Assembly (NCBI GenBank): GCA_035275405.1
Contig: DATEMU010000012.1
Span: forward strand, 558,001-622,000
From: Phycisphaerae bacterium
GTDB taxonomy: Bacteria > Planctomycetota > Phycisphaerae > UBA1845 > UTPLA1
Length of the DNA: 64,000 nucleotides
Reading direction: 5' to 3'
Made by a program: the position numbers and the translations under genes. Of this stretch, positions 51,876 through 59,510 are shown in pieces. Numbering within the stretch: the first letter of the stretch is position 1; each line of letters opens with the position of its first letter. The notes under the pieces are model-generated. The model was not told where the DNA came from. It was given only the letters and a program-made list of their open reading frames with translations, and ran no database searches.

Positions 51876-51881
51876 TGAATC

Positions 51882-51966
51882 GGGTTCCCTTAAGAGAGCC
51901 TCCTTTCTCTACTCTCCGGCCCGAGAGATTGGGAACCCGGCCCCGCCGCAACGGTGGGGCTTTTTT
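51882..51966 (+). ncRNA. Candidate ~85-nt structured small RNA or leader
   Basis: Outer stem CGGGTTCCC (51881-51889) / GGGAACCCG (51931-51939). Inside are two hairpins: AGAGA (51893-51897) / TCTCT (51906-51910) and CTCTC (51912-51916) / GAGAG (51923-51927), together a three-way junction. An intrinsic terminator follows at once. With the promoter upstream this defines a compact transcript. It fits no RNA family I can recall. It may be an independent sRNA or a cis-acting leader of the zinc-ribbon gene 34 bases downstream. Confidence 0.5.
51940..51966 (+). terminator. Strong intrinsic terminator
   Basis: GCCCCGCCG / CGGTGGGGC, a 9-bp stem with one G-T pair, loop CAA, followed by six T. Confidence 0.88.
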
Positions 51967-52000
51967 GTGATCAGTGGGACCGACCATTTACGCACCTTCT

Positions 52001-52216
52001 ATGCCTACCCATCCCTGCCCCAAGTGTGGCCGACAGCTCAATCAAAGCGGCGAGGCGGCGGTCGATGAAAGGGTGTACCCGATCTATCAGTGTGACGAGT
52101 GCATCGTCGTCACCGAATTCATGGGTCGGACAATCGAGATGGCATTGACGTTTGCACTTGGCGACGATGGGAAGCCGTTCGATCCCGCAAGCCCCGACGG
52201 TCACCTATCTCTCTGA
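52001..52216 (+). CDS. Small zinc-ribbon protein
   Basis: 71 aa from ATG 52001. HPCPKCGRQL and QCDECIVV form a CxxC...CxxC zinc ribbon in the first half, followed by a short beta-rich tail (VVTEFMGRTIEMALTFALG). Function unknown. It lies just behind the terminator of the candidate small RNA; no clear Shine-Dalgarno sequence. Confidence 0.65.
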   Translation: MPTHPCPKCGRQLNQSGEAAVDERVYPIYQCDECIVVTEFMGRTIEMALTFALGDDGKPFDPASPDGHLSL

Positions 52217-52319
52217 GCGCCCGTTCCGATACGAACCGTGGCAGTTCACTTAGTTCGACTTTCCTTGTTCGGACCCGGCAGCCGCGAAGGTCTTCGGCGG
52301 AAGTCCTCCCGGCAGGTCC

Positions 52320-52348
52320 TTGGTAACAGCCAACGAGAATGGTATTAT
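52320..52348 (+). promoter_or_regulatory. Promoter of the TerB-BrxD-BrxHI cassette
   Basis: TTGGTA (52320-52325), 17-base spacer, TATTAT (52343-52348). The longest open frame of the next gene would begin at the TTG of this -35 box, which argues for the ATG at 52428. Confidence 0.65.
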
Positions 52349-52427
52349 TGCTTCTCTCGTCCCTCAAATCGCCCTGTCAAGGGCGAAAGGAGCAGTCGAG
52401 GGCGTCCAAAGTCCAGGATGGGAAGCA

Positions 52428-54782
52428 ATGTGGGTCGTTGCCCTACTTTTGGCGGCGGCGTTAATCGCTGTCGTGGTTGCCGCACGTTCCCAAGGAGTCA
52501 ATCGGCCCTCACGAACAAGTACGCCTGCGTTGCCAAACGCGAGACCGATTCAGCGCCCAGATTCAGTCGTGGCGGATACTGATGTCATGGATTACGCCTT
52601 TGAAATCCGAGTTGGTGCAGCCCATTCGATCAGGGGCGGGTCGCCTGCAGAACTTCGCTGGTTAGGCAAAGGGCAAACTCTTCGCGTGCATGGCCTGGAG
52701 ATCAAGGACCCACTCACGTACACCGGAACGACGGGTGTCGGATTTGAGCCTGCGGACCCGTCGCAGATCGACCCAGTACTCGCCGCAACGCCAGCAACCT
52801 CGGCAATCGACCTTCCATATTGGCCCTGGTTTGCGGCGCTCAACTCAGAACAGCGATGCCTCTACCTAAAGTGGCTGGCCTCCGACCGGCGCTCGCTGCC
52901 TCCGACCGACGGTTACCTTTTCCTTTACTACTACGGTCTCGAACGACGAGTTCTGGTCGACGGGGAGGATAAGGCCCTGGTCTTTGCCGAGGTGTATCGT
53001 CTCCGAAAGATGCATGCGGCTCAATCGCCGCGAAGACCGCGCAACAGCTTTCAGAACTACAGCACAGCCTTCCTGTGGTACATGATCGCCAAGTACAGCA
53101 ATTCGGTCGGTTTTGAGGCAGTGTCCAAGATTGTCAATTCGACGGCTGTTTGGACCGAGGATGCACTCGAGACGGCGTTGGCTTGGTTTGCACTTCGGGC
53201 AGCGCCGTTGCCGTCGTGGATGGCTTATGTCGTGGCCGCGGAATCCGGGCTTTCCCAGCATAGCGTGGTCATTAAGCGGGCCGAAACCCAATTCAACGAG
53301 CTCTTCACCAAGAGATTTGAGACCGAGTTTGGTGACCGTCTGATTCTCAAGGCTTCCAAACGAGACAAGTCCATCACGTATAGGCCCGCCAGCGCCGCTC
53401 TCACCCCGTCGACGGTACGGTTGCCCGGAGTACTAACGGCCAATGCTCAGATTCGACGGCTATCCGCGATCTGGAACGAGTGTGTCGAGGAGCTGCGCCG
53501 CTTCAGTTCAGTGGTTCGCAATGCGCAAGATCAAGATGCACTAACTCCCGCCGCCTGGGAGGCCCTGCCGCCCGACTTACGAAAGGCGACCGAGCATCCC
53601 TTGGCGCAATCCATGTTCGCGTTGGTCGCGAAGCAGACGGACGAAAGCGGACAAGTATTTCTGAAAGTCAGCGACCTTGCTGCGCTCGCCGATTTAGGAT
53701 CGCGACAACGGCTGACCCCGACTCAAAGTCGCAGTCTCGCGTCAATGGCGGAATACGCGGGGTTTGGAATCGAGCCCGACGCGCGCCTGACGGGGAGGGG
53801 CTATTACTGGGAAGAGCCGCTGGCGGTGTTCCCGCAGGCTTATTCGGGGGAGCCCGATCACAGCCGCTATGGCGCTGCGGCCTGCATGCTGAGGTTGGGC
53901 GTGGAGATCGCCGAGGCGGATGGAAAAATCAACGACGGAGAGCTTCATCGCGTAATGGAACAAATTGAGGCCGGATTTGAGTTGAACGATCACGAGCGAC
54001 GGCGCCTCGAGGCCCTTCGATCGTTACTCCTCAAGACAGGTTCGGACGTCGCCGGCCTCGGCAAGCGTCTGCAAAAAGTCATGGGTGAGGAGGCCCGTCG
54101 CAATGTGGGCCGACTTCTCGTGGCGGTCGCTGGAATCGATGGCGTGATCAGTAAGGGCGAGCTGACCGCCTTGCGCCGCTGTTACCGAGCGCTGGGACTC
54201 GGTCCTGACCTTTTGGAAGGGGCCATCGCCGAACTAGCGCCGGAATTGTCGGATGCCCCCGTCGTCGTACAGCGAGGTCGCCGACGTGGGGAGGGTGAGG
54301 CGATCCCAGCGCCGCCGCCCAAGGAGGAAGGAGTCCGGCTCGACCGCAACCGCGTGATGCAGATCATGGCCGAGACGCGGGAGGTAAGCATCCTGCTCGC
54401 CGAGGCCATGCGCCGAGAAGATGACGAAGGCGAGAAGGAATGCGATCAAGGCGGACGCGCTGCCGTGATTGCAGCTACCCCTCAGTCAGTCAGTGCGCCC
54501 GTTGTTGTAGTATCTCCCGCACCGCCGAACCCAGGCGCGGCGGTTCCGACTGGGGATTTGCCAGCGCGATACGCCGCCTTTTTCGAGGTCCTCAGGACAA
54601 GACCAAGTTGGAACAAAGCGGAAGCGGGCAAACTCGCGCGCGAGCATGCACACATGCTGGCAGGGGCCCTCGAAGCCATTAATGACTGGGCCTTTGAGAG
54701 AGTGGGAGTGCCCATTATTAATGAAGACGGCGATTCAGTTAGAATCGACCAGTCGATTCTTAAGGAGGTGACGGTCCCATGA
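52428..54782 (+). CDS. TerB-domain membrane-anchored protein (TerB-N / TerB / TerB-C type)
   Basis: About 784 aa from ATG 52428. An N-terminal helix (MWVVALLLAAALIAVVVAA) anchors it. Residues ~115-330 resemble TerB-N (LPYWPWFAALNSEQRCLYLKWL; GYLFLYYYGLERRVL). A TerB-like acidic helical domain lies at ~500-610 (EIAEADGKINDGELHRVMEQI; GIDGVISKGELTALRRCYRA). The end (~620-784, RNRVMQIMAETREVSILLAEAM) fits TerB-C. TerB proteins bind metal and occur in tellurite/stress and phage-defence contexts. Its stop overlaps the next ATG. Possibly a membrane-associated sensor for the ATPase and helicase. Confidence 0.8.
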   Translation: MWVVALLLAAALIAVVVAARSQGVNRPSRTSTPALPNARPIQRPDSVVADTDVMDYAFEIRVGAAHSIRGGSPAELRWLGKGQTLRVHGLEIKDPLTYTGTTGVGFEPADPSQIDPVLAATPATSAIDLPYWPWFAALNSEQRCLYLKWLASDRRSLPPTDGYLFLYYYGLERRVLVDGEDKALVFAEVYRLRKMHAAQSPRRPRNSFQNYSTAFLWYMIAKYSNSVGFEAVSKIVNSTAVWTEDALETALAWFALRAAPLPSWMAYVVAAESGLSQHSVVIKRAETQFNELFTKRFETEFGDRLILKASKRDKSITYRPASAALTPSTVRLPGVLTANAQIRRLSAIWNECVEELRRFSSVVRNAQDQDALTPAAWEALPPDLRKATEHPLAQSMFALVAKQTDESGQVFLKVSDLAALADLGSRQRLTPTQSRSLASMAEYAGFGIEPDARLTGRGYYWEEPLAVFPQAYSGEPDHSRYGAAACMLRLGVEIAEADGKINDGELHRVMEQIEAGFELNDHERRRLEALRSLLLKTGSDVAGLGKRLQKVMGEEARRNVGRLLVAVAGIDGVISKGELTALRRCYRALGLGPDLLEGAIAELAPELSDAPVVVQRGRRRGEGEAIPAPPPKEEGVRLDRNRVMQIMAETREVSILLAEAMRREDDEGEKECDQGGRAAVIAATPQSVSAPVVVVSPAPPNPGAAVPTGDLPARYAAFFEVLRTRPSWNKAEAGKLAREHAHMLAGALEAINDWAFERVGVPIINEDGDSVRIDQSILKEVTVP

Positions 54783-56131
54783 CTCCACGCGTGACGGAAA
54801 GAGAGCGTTCGGCCATTCTGAGTTCCTTGGGGGCGGGCGTCGTGCCGAGCATTGGCCTGCACCACATTCAGGTCGGCCGCAAAGACGAGGTCGAGGCCAT
54901 GCTGGAGGATCTTCGCCGCATCGCGGAGGGCGGGGCCGGGATACGTTTTATCGTGGGAAGATACGGCGCGGGCAAGAGCTTTTTTCTCAATTTGATCGAG
55001 ACCGTGGCCTTGGAGCGCAAATTCGTCGTCGCCCGCGCGGATATTACGACGCAGCGTCGTTTGCATGGAACAGGGGGGCAAGCGCGCAGCCTCTACAGCG
55101 AACTTATGCGAAACCTGGCAACACGAAGCCGACCGGAAGGCGGCGCTCTTTCGAACCTTGTTGAAAAATGGATCGCCGACCGGGCACACGAAGTCAAAGC
55201 AGGGGGCGGAACCGATGAGCAGGTCGCCCAGCGCGTCCATGAGCTGTGCAAGCCTCTCCAAGAGATGGTCAGCGGATACGATTTTTCAACGGTGCTTGAA
55301 TGCTACTATCGAGGTTTTGTGGAGCACAACGAACAGCTCCAGCAGGCAGCGATTCGCTGGCTTCGCGCCGAGTACACGACGAAGACGGAAGCCCGACAGG
55401 ATCTCGGCGTCCGAACGATCATCGACGATGACTCCTTTTATGATTATTTGAAACTCATGGCGGCGTTCGTGCACATCGCCGGCTATTCGGGGCTTATCGT
55501 CGGAATCGACGAGGTGGTCGTCCTCTCCCATCGCCTCAATAACAAGATCGCCCGCAACAATAACTACGAGGCCGTCTTGCGCATCCTCAACGATACGCTG
55601 CAGGGGTCGGTGCAGAATCTCGGCTTCTTATTCGGAGCAACAGACGATTGCGTCTTTGACCAGCGCCGGGGAATGTATAGCTACGAAGCGCTAAGGACTC
55701 GACTCGCAAATAATCGATTCGCAACGGACGCTCTAGTAGACCTCAATGGCGTTTTGCTCAAGCTCGGCAACTTAACTCCCGAAGATTGTTTTGTACTCCT
55801 TCACAACGTTCGTCGCGTTCACGCCAAGGGAAATGACGGGAAGGCGGCTCTTCCAGATGACGGAATCGTCAAATACCTGGAGGACTGCAATCGCCGAATG
55901 GGCGCGGCCTATTTTCAGACTCCGCGGGAAACCGTGAAGGATTTCGTAGGCCTGTTGAGTATTCTGGAGCAAAATCCGGAGGCCAAATGGGAGGACGTGG
56001 TAGGCAAGATCACGACTTCGTCCGTACAGACACAGGATTCCGCCGTATTGGAGGCGGTAGAAGATAATGAAGAGGCGCCGCCCGCTGCGGTTGCAAAAAC
56101 TGATGACGATCTCGTGAACTTCAAGCTTTAA
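54779..56131 (+). CDS. brxD: BrxD-like P-loop ATPase (DUF2791 family)
   Basis: 450 aa. Walker A FIVGRYGAGKSFFLNLIE near residue 60, Walker B LIVGIDEVVVL near residue 240, sensor region FLFGATDDCVFDQRRGMYSY and an arginine-rich stretch (LRTRLANNRF). The N-terminus (ILSSLGAGVVPSIGLHHIQVG) is typical of BrxD/DUF2791. In BREX type 2 and related loci it is paired with BrxHI. It overlaps the TerB gene by ATGA. Expected to form an AAA+-like NTPase; the precise role is unknown. Confidence 0.87.
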   Translation: MTPRVTERERSAILSSLGAGVVPSIGLHHIQVGRKDEVEAMLEDLRRIAEGGAGIRFIVGRYGAGKSFFLNLIETVALERKFVVARADITTQRRLHGTGGQARSLYSELMRNLATRSRPEGGALSNLVEKWIADRAHEVKAGGGTDEQVAQRVHELCKPLQEMVSGYDFSTVLECYYRGFVEHNEQLQQAAIRWLRAEYTTKTEARQDLGVRTIIDDDSFYDYLKLMAAFVHIAGYSGLIVGIDEVVVLSHRLNNKIARNNNYEAVLRILNDTLQGSVQNLGFLFGATDDCVFDQRRGMYSYEALRTRLANNRFATDALVDLNGVLLKLGNLTPEDCFVLLHNVRRVHAKGNDGKAALPDDGIVKYLEDCNRRMGAAYFQTPRETVKDFVGLLSILEQNPEAKWEDVVGKITTSSVQTQDSAVLEAVEDNEEAPPAAVAKTDDDLVNFKL

Positions 56132-58384
56132 ATGGCCCCTTCTCCCAATTTGCCTGCCGACACTTCTTCGACGGCGATCAGTTCTGCCGCCGCTTTTGAG
56201 TTGTTGAGTCCGGGCGTCAAGCAGCAGCTCTGGCAGATGGGATGGACCGAACTTCGCTCCATCCAAGCGCAGGCTATTCACCACATCCTGGAATCCAGCG
56301 GTCACTGCATCATCGCAGCCGAAACGGCCGGCGGGAAGACGGAGGCGGCGTTCTTGCCGATTCTATCGAACATCGGCGACGAGCCGCCAGGTTCGGTTCG
56401 GGCCATGTACGTCGGGCCTCTGCGAGCCCTGATCAACGACCAATTCCGACGGGTCGAGGACCTCTGCAATCATCTGGAGATGCCAGTGTTTCGTTGGCAC
56501 GGCGACGTGGAGGCCTCCAGCAAGAAAAAACTGCTTCGCGCGCCGGCCGGTATCCTTCTCATCACCCCAGAGTCCCTAGAATCGTTGTTCGTCAATCGAT
56601 CCGGCGAATTGGGAAACCTGTTCGCCGGGCTCCGTTTCGTGGTTATCGATGAGTTGCATGTCTTCCTGGGATCCGAGCGGGGCCTGCATCTCGCCAGCCT
56701 TCTTGCGCGGCTGCGTACCTCGGCAACGGCCGGCAGGCCGGACTTTCGAGTCGTCGGTCTCTCCGCCACGATCGGGGACATGGAGGTGGCGCGACGGTTT
56801 ATTGACCCCGACGCGCCGGAACGTGTGGCGATTATTGAAAGTGACCGGGAAGAGAAGGAATTCCGTTACCGGCTGCATGCCTATCTCAGTCAGGCGGCGG
56901 ACGATCAGGAAACCGAGAAAGAGGCCGACGACGACGCTTTCGATCATGCCGAATATGAAACGATGCGGTTGGTCGCCAACGACCTCGTCGAGCACTGTCG
57001 TGGGTCGAGCAATCTCGTGTTCACCAACGCCAAGGGCGACCTCGAAATCTACGCCGACCTTTGCCGGAGTTTGTCTGAGTCGCAGGGCAGCCCGACGGAG
57101 TTCCTGGTTCACCACGGATCCCTCTCCAAGGAAATCCGCGAAGACACCGAATTGGAGATGAAGAGCGGGCGACCGAGGACCGCACTGTGTTCCAGCACAA
57201 TGGAACTCGGGATCGACATTGGCAGCGTCAAGATGGTCGGCCAGATTGGTCCACCTTGGTCCGTCGCCTCCTTCAAGCAGCGCATCGGCAGGAGCGGCCG
57301 CAAGGACAACGACGCACGGGTCGCAAGGGTTTACATCGTAAACCGGGATTTGGGGGCCAATGCGGAGTTGCTCGACCGCCTGCACCTTGAACTGGTCCAG
57401 GCGATTGCCATCAGTGAACTTCTCTTTGAGGGATGGATCGAGCCGACGGTCGCTCCAAAGCTCGACTTTAGCACACTGACCCATCAAATCATCAGCGTTA
57501 TCGCCGAGACGGGCGGGCTGGCAGCGGCGAAAGTCTTCGACCGACTGTGTAAGGTCGGACCCTTTCGAGCCGTCGAACCGGCCCACTTCGCGCAGGTGCT
57601 GCGCTGTTTGGGGGAAAAAGACATCGTCGAACAGACCGCCGAAGGCGATCTCATCCTCGGGCTCCTGGGCGAGCGATTGCGGGCGGAGAGAGATTTCTAC
57701 GCGTCGTTCGCGACGCCGGAGGAGTTCTCGGTGCTGTACGGCGAGCGACCGATCGGCACCTTGCCGCTACGCATCGTACCCGATGTGGGTGAACACATTA
57801 TATTGGCGGGAAGGCGATGGAAAATCGCCCACGTCGATTTGGAAAAAGGGGAGATCCATGTGGCCCCGGCCAAGGGTAGAAAGCGGCCACTCTTTTTGGG
57901 CGGTCCGGGAGAAATCCACGATCGCGTGCGGCAGACGATGAGGACGATCCTTGCGGACACCAAGTCCTACCCCTACTTGAACCCAACGGGCACTCAGTTC
58001 CTGACGGTCGCTCGCGCCGCCGCCTTGAGCGCCGGCGTGCTGCACACACCTCTCATCGCACCGTCGGACCACGAATGCCTTTGGTTCACTTGGATGGGGA
58101 CGCGCGTCCAGACGACTCTAACCGCTATGCTACGCTTGCAGGGCCTTACGTGCGTGGAACGAGGCGTGGCCATCGACATTCGGCACCCAAGACAGGACGT
58201 GGTTGTCGCCGTCGAATCCCTCATCAAATCATGCCCGGCACCAGCGGCCATCGCCGGCCAGGTCCAACCGAAACAACGCAGGAAATACGATCACTGGTTT
58301 GACGAAGGCCTCCTCAACTCGTCTCTCGCACAAGACGTGCTCGATGTTTCAGGTGCCCTCACAGTTTGCGAAAACTCTAAGTAA
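56132..58384 (+). CDS. brxHI: BrxHI-like superfamily 2 helicase (Lhr type)
   Basis: 750 aa, starting immediately after the brxD stop (TAAATG). Motifs: Q-region WTELRSIQAQAIHHIL, I AAETAGGKTEAAF, Ia YVGPLRALINDQF, II VVIDELHVFLGSERG, III GLSATIGD, IV LVFTNAKGDLE, V LCSSTMELGIDIG and VI SFKQRIGRSGRK. After the RecA domains comes an Lhr-like winged-helix and C-terminal region. DEAH-like DELH box. Likely a nucleic-acid helicase acting with BrxD. Confidence 0.9.
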   Translation: MAPSPNLPADTSSTAISSAAAFELLSPGVKQQLWQMGWTELRSIQAQAIHHILESSGHCIIAAETAGGKTEAAFLPILSNIGDEPPGSVRAMYVGPLRALINDQFRRVEDLCNHLEMPVFRWHGDVEASSKKKLLRAPAGILLITPESLESLFVNRSGELGNLFAGLRFVVIDELHVFLGSERGLHLASLLARLRTSATAGRPDFRVVGLSATIGDMEVARRFIDPDAPERVAIIESDREEKEFRYRLHAYLSQAADDQETEKEADDDAFDHAEYETMRLVANDLVEHCRGSSNLVFTNAKGDLEIYADLCRSLSESQGSPTEFLVHHGSLSKEIREDTELEMKSGRPRTALCSSTMELGIDIGSVKMVGQIGPPWSVASFKQRIGRSGRKDNDARVARVYIVNRDLGANAELLDRLHLELVQAIAISELLFEGWIEPTVAPKLDFSTLTHQIISVIAETGGLAAAKVFDRLCKVGPFRAVEPAHFAQVLRCLGEKDIVEQTAEGDLILGLLGERLRAERDFYASFATPEEFSVLYGERPIGTLPLRIVPDVGEHIILAGRRWKIAHVDLEKGEIHVAPAKGRKRPLFLGGPGEIHDRVRQTMRTILADTKSYPYLNPTGTQFLTVARAAALSAGVLHTPLIAPSDHECLWFTWMGTRVQTTLTAMLRLQGLTCVERGVAIDIRHPRQDVVVAVESLIKSCPAPAAIAGQVQPKQRRKYDHWFDEGLLNSSLAQDVLDVSGALTVCENSK

Positions 58385-58390
58385 CCCGGA

Positions 58391-58621
58391 TTATCCTCCC
58401 TTGTTCGCACGGACCAGGCGCGGCCCGGGCTCGCTGAGGCGGCAGCGGAGGAGGTTCACGAAATCCACTAGCTCGCCGCTCTCCGATGACGGGAGTTGGT
58501 TCATGACGGACTCTAACTGGCTCAAGAGGTCCATGATCTCGCGGACCACGTCCTCACGGGGCCGGGCGGATGGCGGTGGCCCCGGGGGTTTACGATTCCA
58601 TGTCGATTCAAACAGGTTCAC
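58391..58621 (-). CDS. Small helical protein, convergent to the helicase gene
   Basis: 76 aa. After a Pro-rich N-terminus (RKPPGPPPSARPRE) a helical hairpin is predicted (DVVREIMDLLSQLESVMNQL; GELVDFVNLLRCRL). It ends six bases from the helicase stop. No family recognised; composition is protein-like, but length makes it uncertain. Confidence 0.45.
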   Translation of the reverse strand: MNLFESTWNRKPPGPPPSARPREDVVREIMDLLSQLESVMNQLPSSESGELVDFVNLLRCRLSEPGPRLVRANKGG

Positions 58622-58700
58622 ATGCCCATCTCCGAAGCCTCCGCAGAGGGATACCGACCGTTTTTGGATATTGTGCGTGGGCCGCCGTCTGTTTCCCTCA

Positions 58701-59012
58701 TTAACGGCTCGGTGAGTTTCTCTGGCCGTTGCAAGCGCCGTCTCGAAACATGTTGATCGTCCAATACTCCAGAAACTCGGCTGCTGTCTTCAAGTCCGAC
58801 CGTGCCGGAAGTTCGCGCATCAGCCCGCGAAGCTTGGCGAAGCGTTCGCAGGCCAGCGCGATGACGGGTAGGGGAATTTCGCAGCGCTCGAAGTGGGTCA
58901 GCATCTTTTGGTTGGGGAGCGAGCGAATAAACGCGTCGATCTTATTCGCATAGCGAGCCCGAGCCTCATCCAGCAAGGGCAGATGAAACGCTCGCCAGCC
59001 ATGCCCCGGCAT
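58701..59012 (-). CDS. Small helical protein of unknown function
   Basis: Up to 103 aa from ATG 59012; a TTG start inside, near LPLLDEARARYANK, would give about 91 residues. Protein-like helices follow (KIDAFIRSLPNQKMLTHFE; PLPVIALACERFAKLRGLM; DLKTAAEFLEYWTINMF). It overlaps the 50-residue ORF upstream in another frame. Either a second cistron or the frameshifted rest of one gene. Confidence 0.42.
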   Translation of the reverse strand: MPGHGWRAFHLPLLDEARARYANKIDAFIRSLPNQKMLTHFERCEIPLPVIALACERFAKLRGLMRELPARSDLKTAAEFLEYWTINMFRDGACNGQRNSPSR

Positions 59013-59118
59013 CTGTCAACAGGTGTGAGGGTACGGCCTCCAAAAACAAGACGGACGCTCTTGCCGCCGCCTCATCAATGGCCCACTCCAAATCAGCGAT
59101 CTTCGTTAGATGATCCAC
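58966..59118 (-). CDS. Very small ORF (50 aa) upstream of the 103-aa ORF
   Basis: GTG 59118, with GGAAGG just upstream, opens 50 codons ending TGA at 58966. The product is amphipathic: DLEWAIDEAAARASVLFLEA, then PSHLLTDAGAWLASVSS. It overlaps the next ORF by 47 bases. The small-protein pair is reminiscent of toxin-antitoxin layouts, but no family supports this. Confidence 0.35.
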   Translation of the reverse strand: MDHLTKIADLEWAIDEAAARASVLFLEAVPSHLLTDAGAWLASVSSALAG

Positions 59119-59510
59119 GTGGCCCTTCCGCGAAAATGGGCTCGACGCAGAATTGGATTGAGATGGGAAACTACATCAGCCCGTCTTATTTCGGAAATCG
59201 GACGGGGGCGAGTGAGGTGTATTATGCACCACGCGCCTTTCTTCATGTGTAATGGACGTGGTTGATATTGAATCGATGTCCCAGGATCGCGCGCCTTATC
59301 CGAGGTTGCGATTCACCGTCCGGTATGGTGGACCGTTGGCAACCAATTCTCCGGCGAACGTGGGGGACACTCAACACCGCTGCCGAGCGCGCCGATTATC
59401 TCTTTGAACGGCGATGGTGGCCGTCGAACGACTGGCTCGCGTGGCGAGGGCCGATAGCCGGGAACCTCTCGGGCACGTCTCTGCCGAGCCTCCATACTCG
59501 CGAGCCTGAC
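59119..59510. other. Intergenic region before the giant hybrid kinase
   Basis: About 390 bases with no confident gene. An in-frame extension of the kinase reaches 59262 (with an ATG at 59325), but it is not domain-like. The kinase promoter is expected here. Confidence 0.45.

Noticed and set aside
51846-51966. Identity as 6S RNA, SRP RNA, RNase P RNA or tRNA
   Set aside because: Too short for 6S or RNase P, lacks the SRP GGAAG/GCAGCC tetraloop region, and has no T-loop sequence.
52428-58384. Complete BREX system
   Set aside because: No pglX methylase, pglZ phosphatase, brxC/pglY or brxL gene is present in the window; only the brxD-brxHI pair with a TerB gene.
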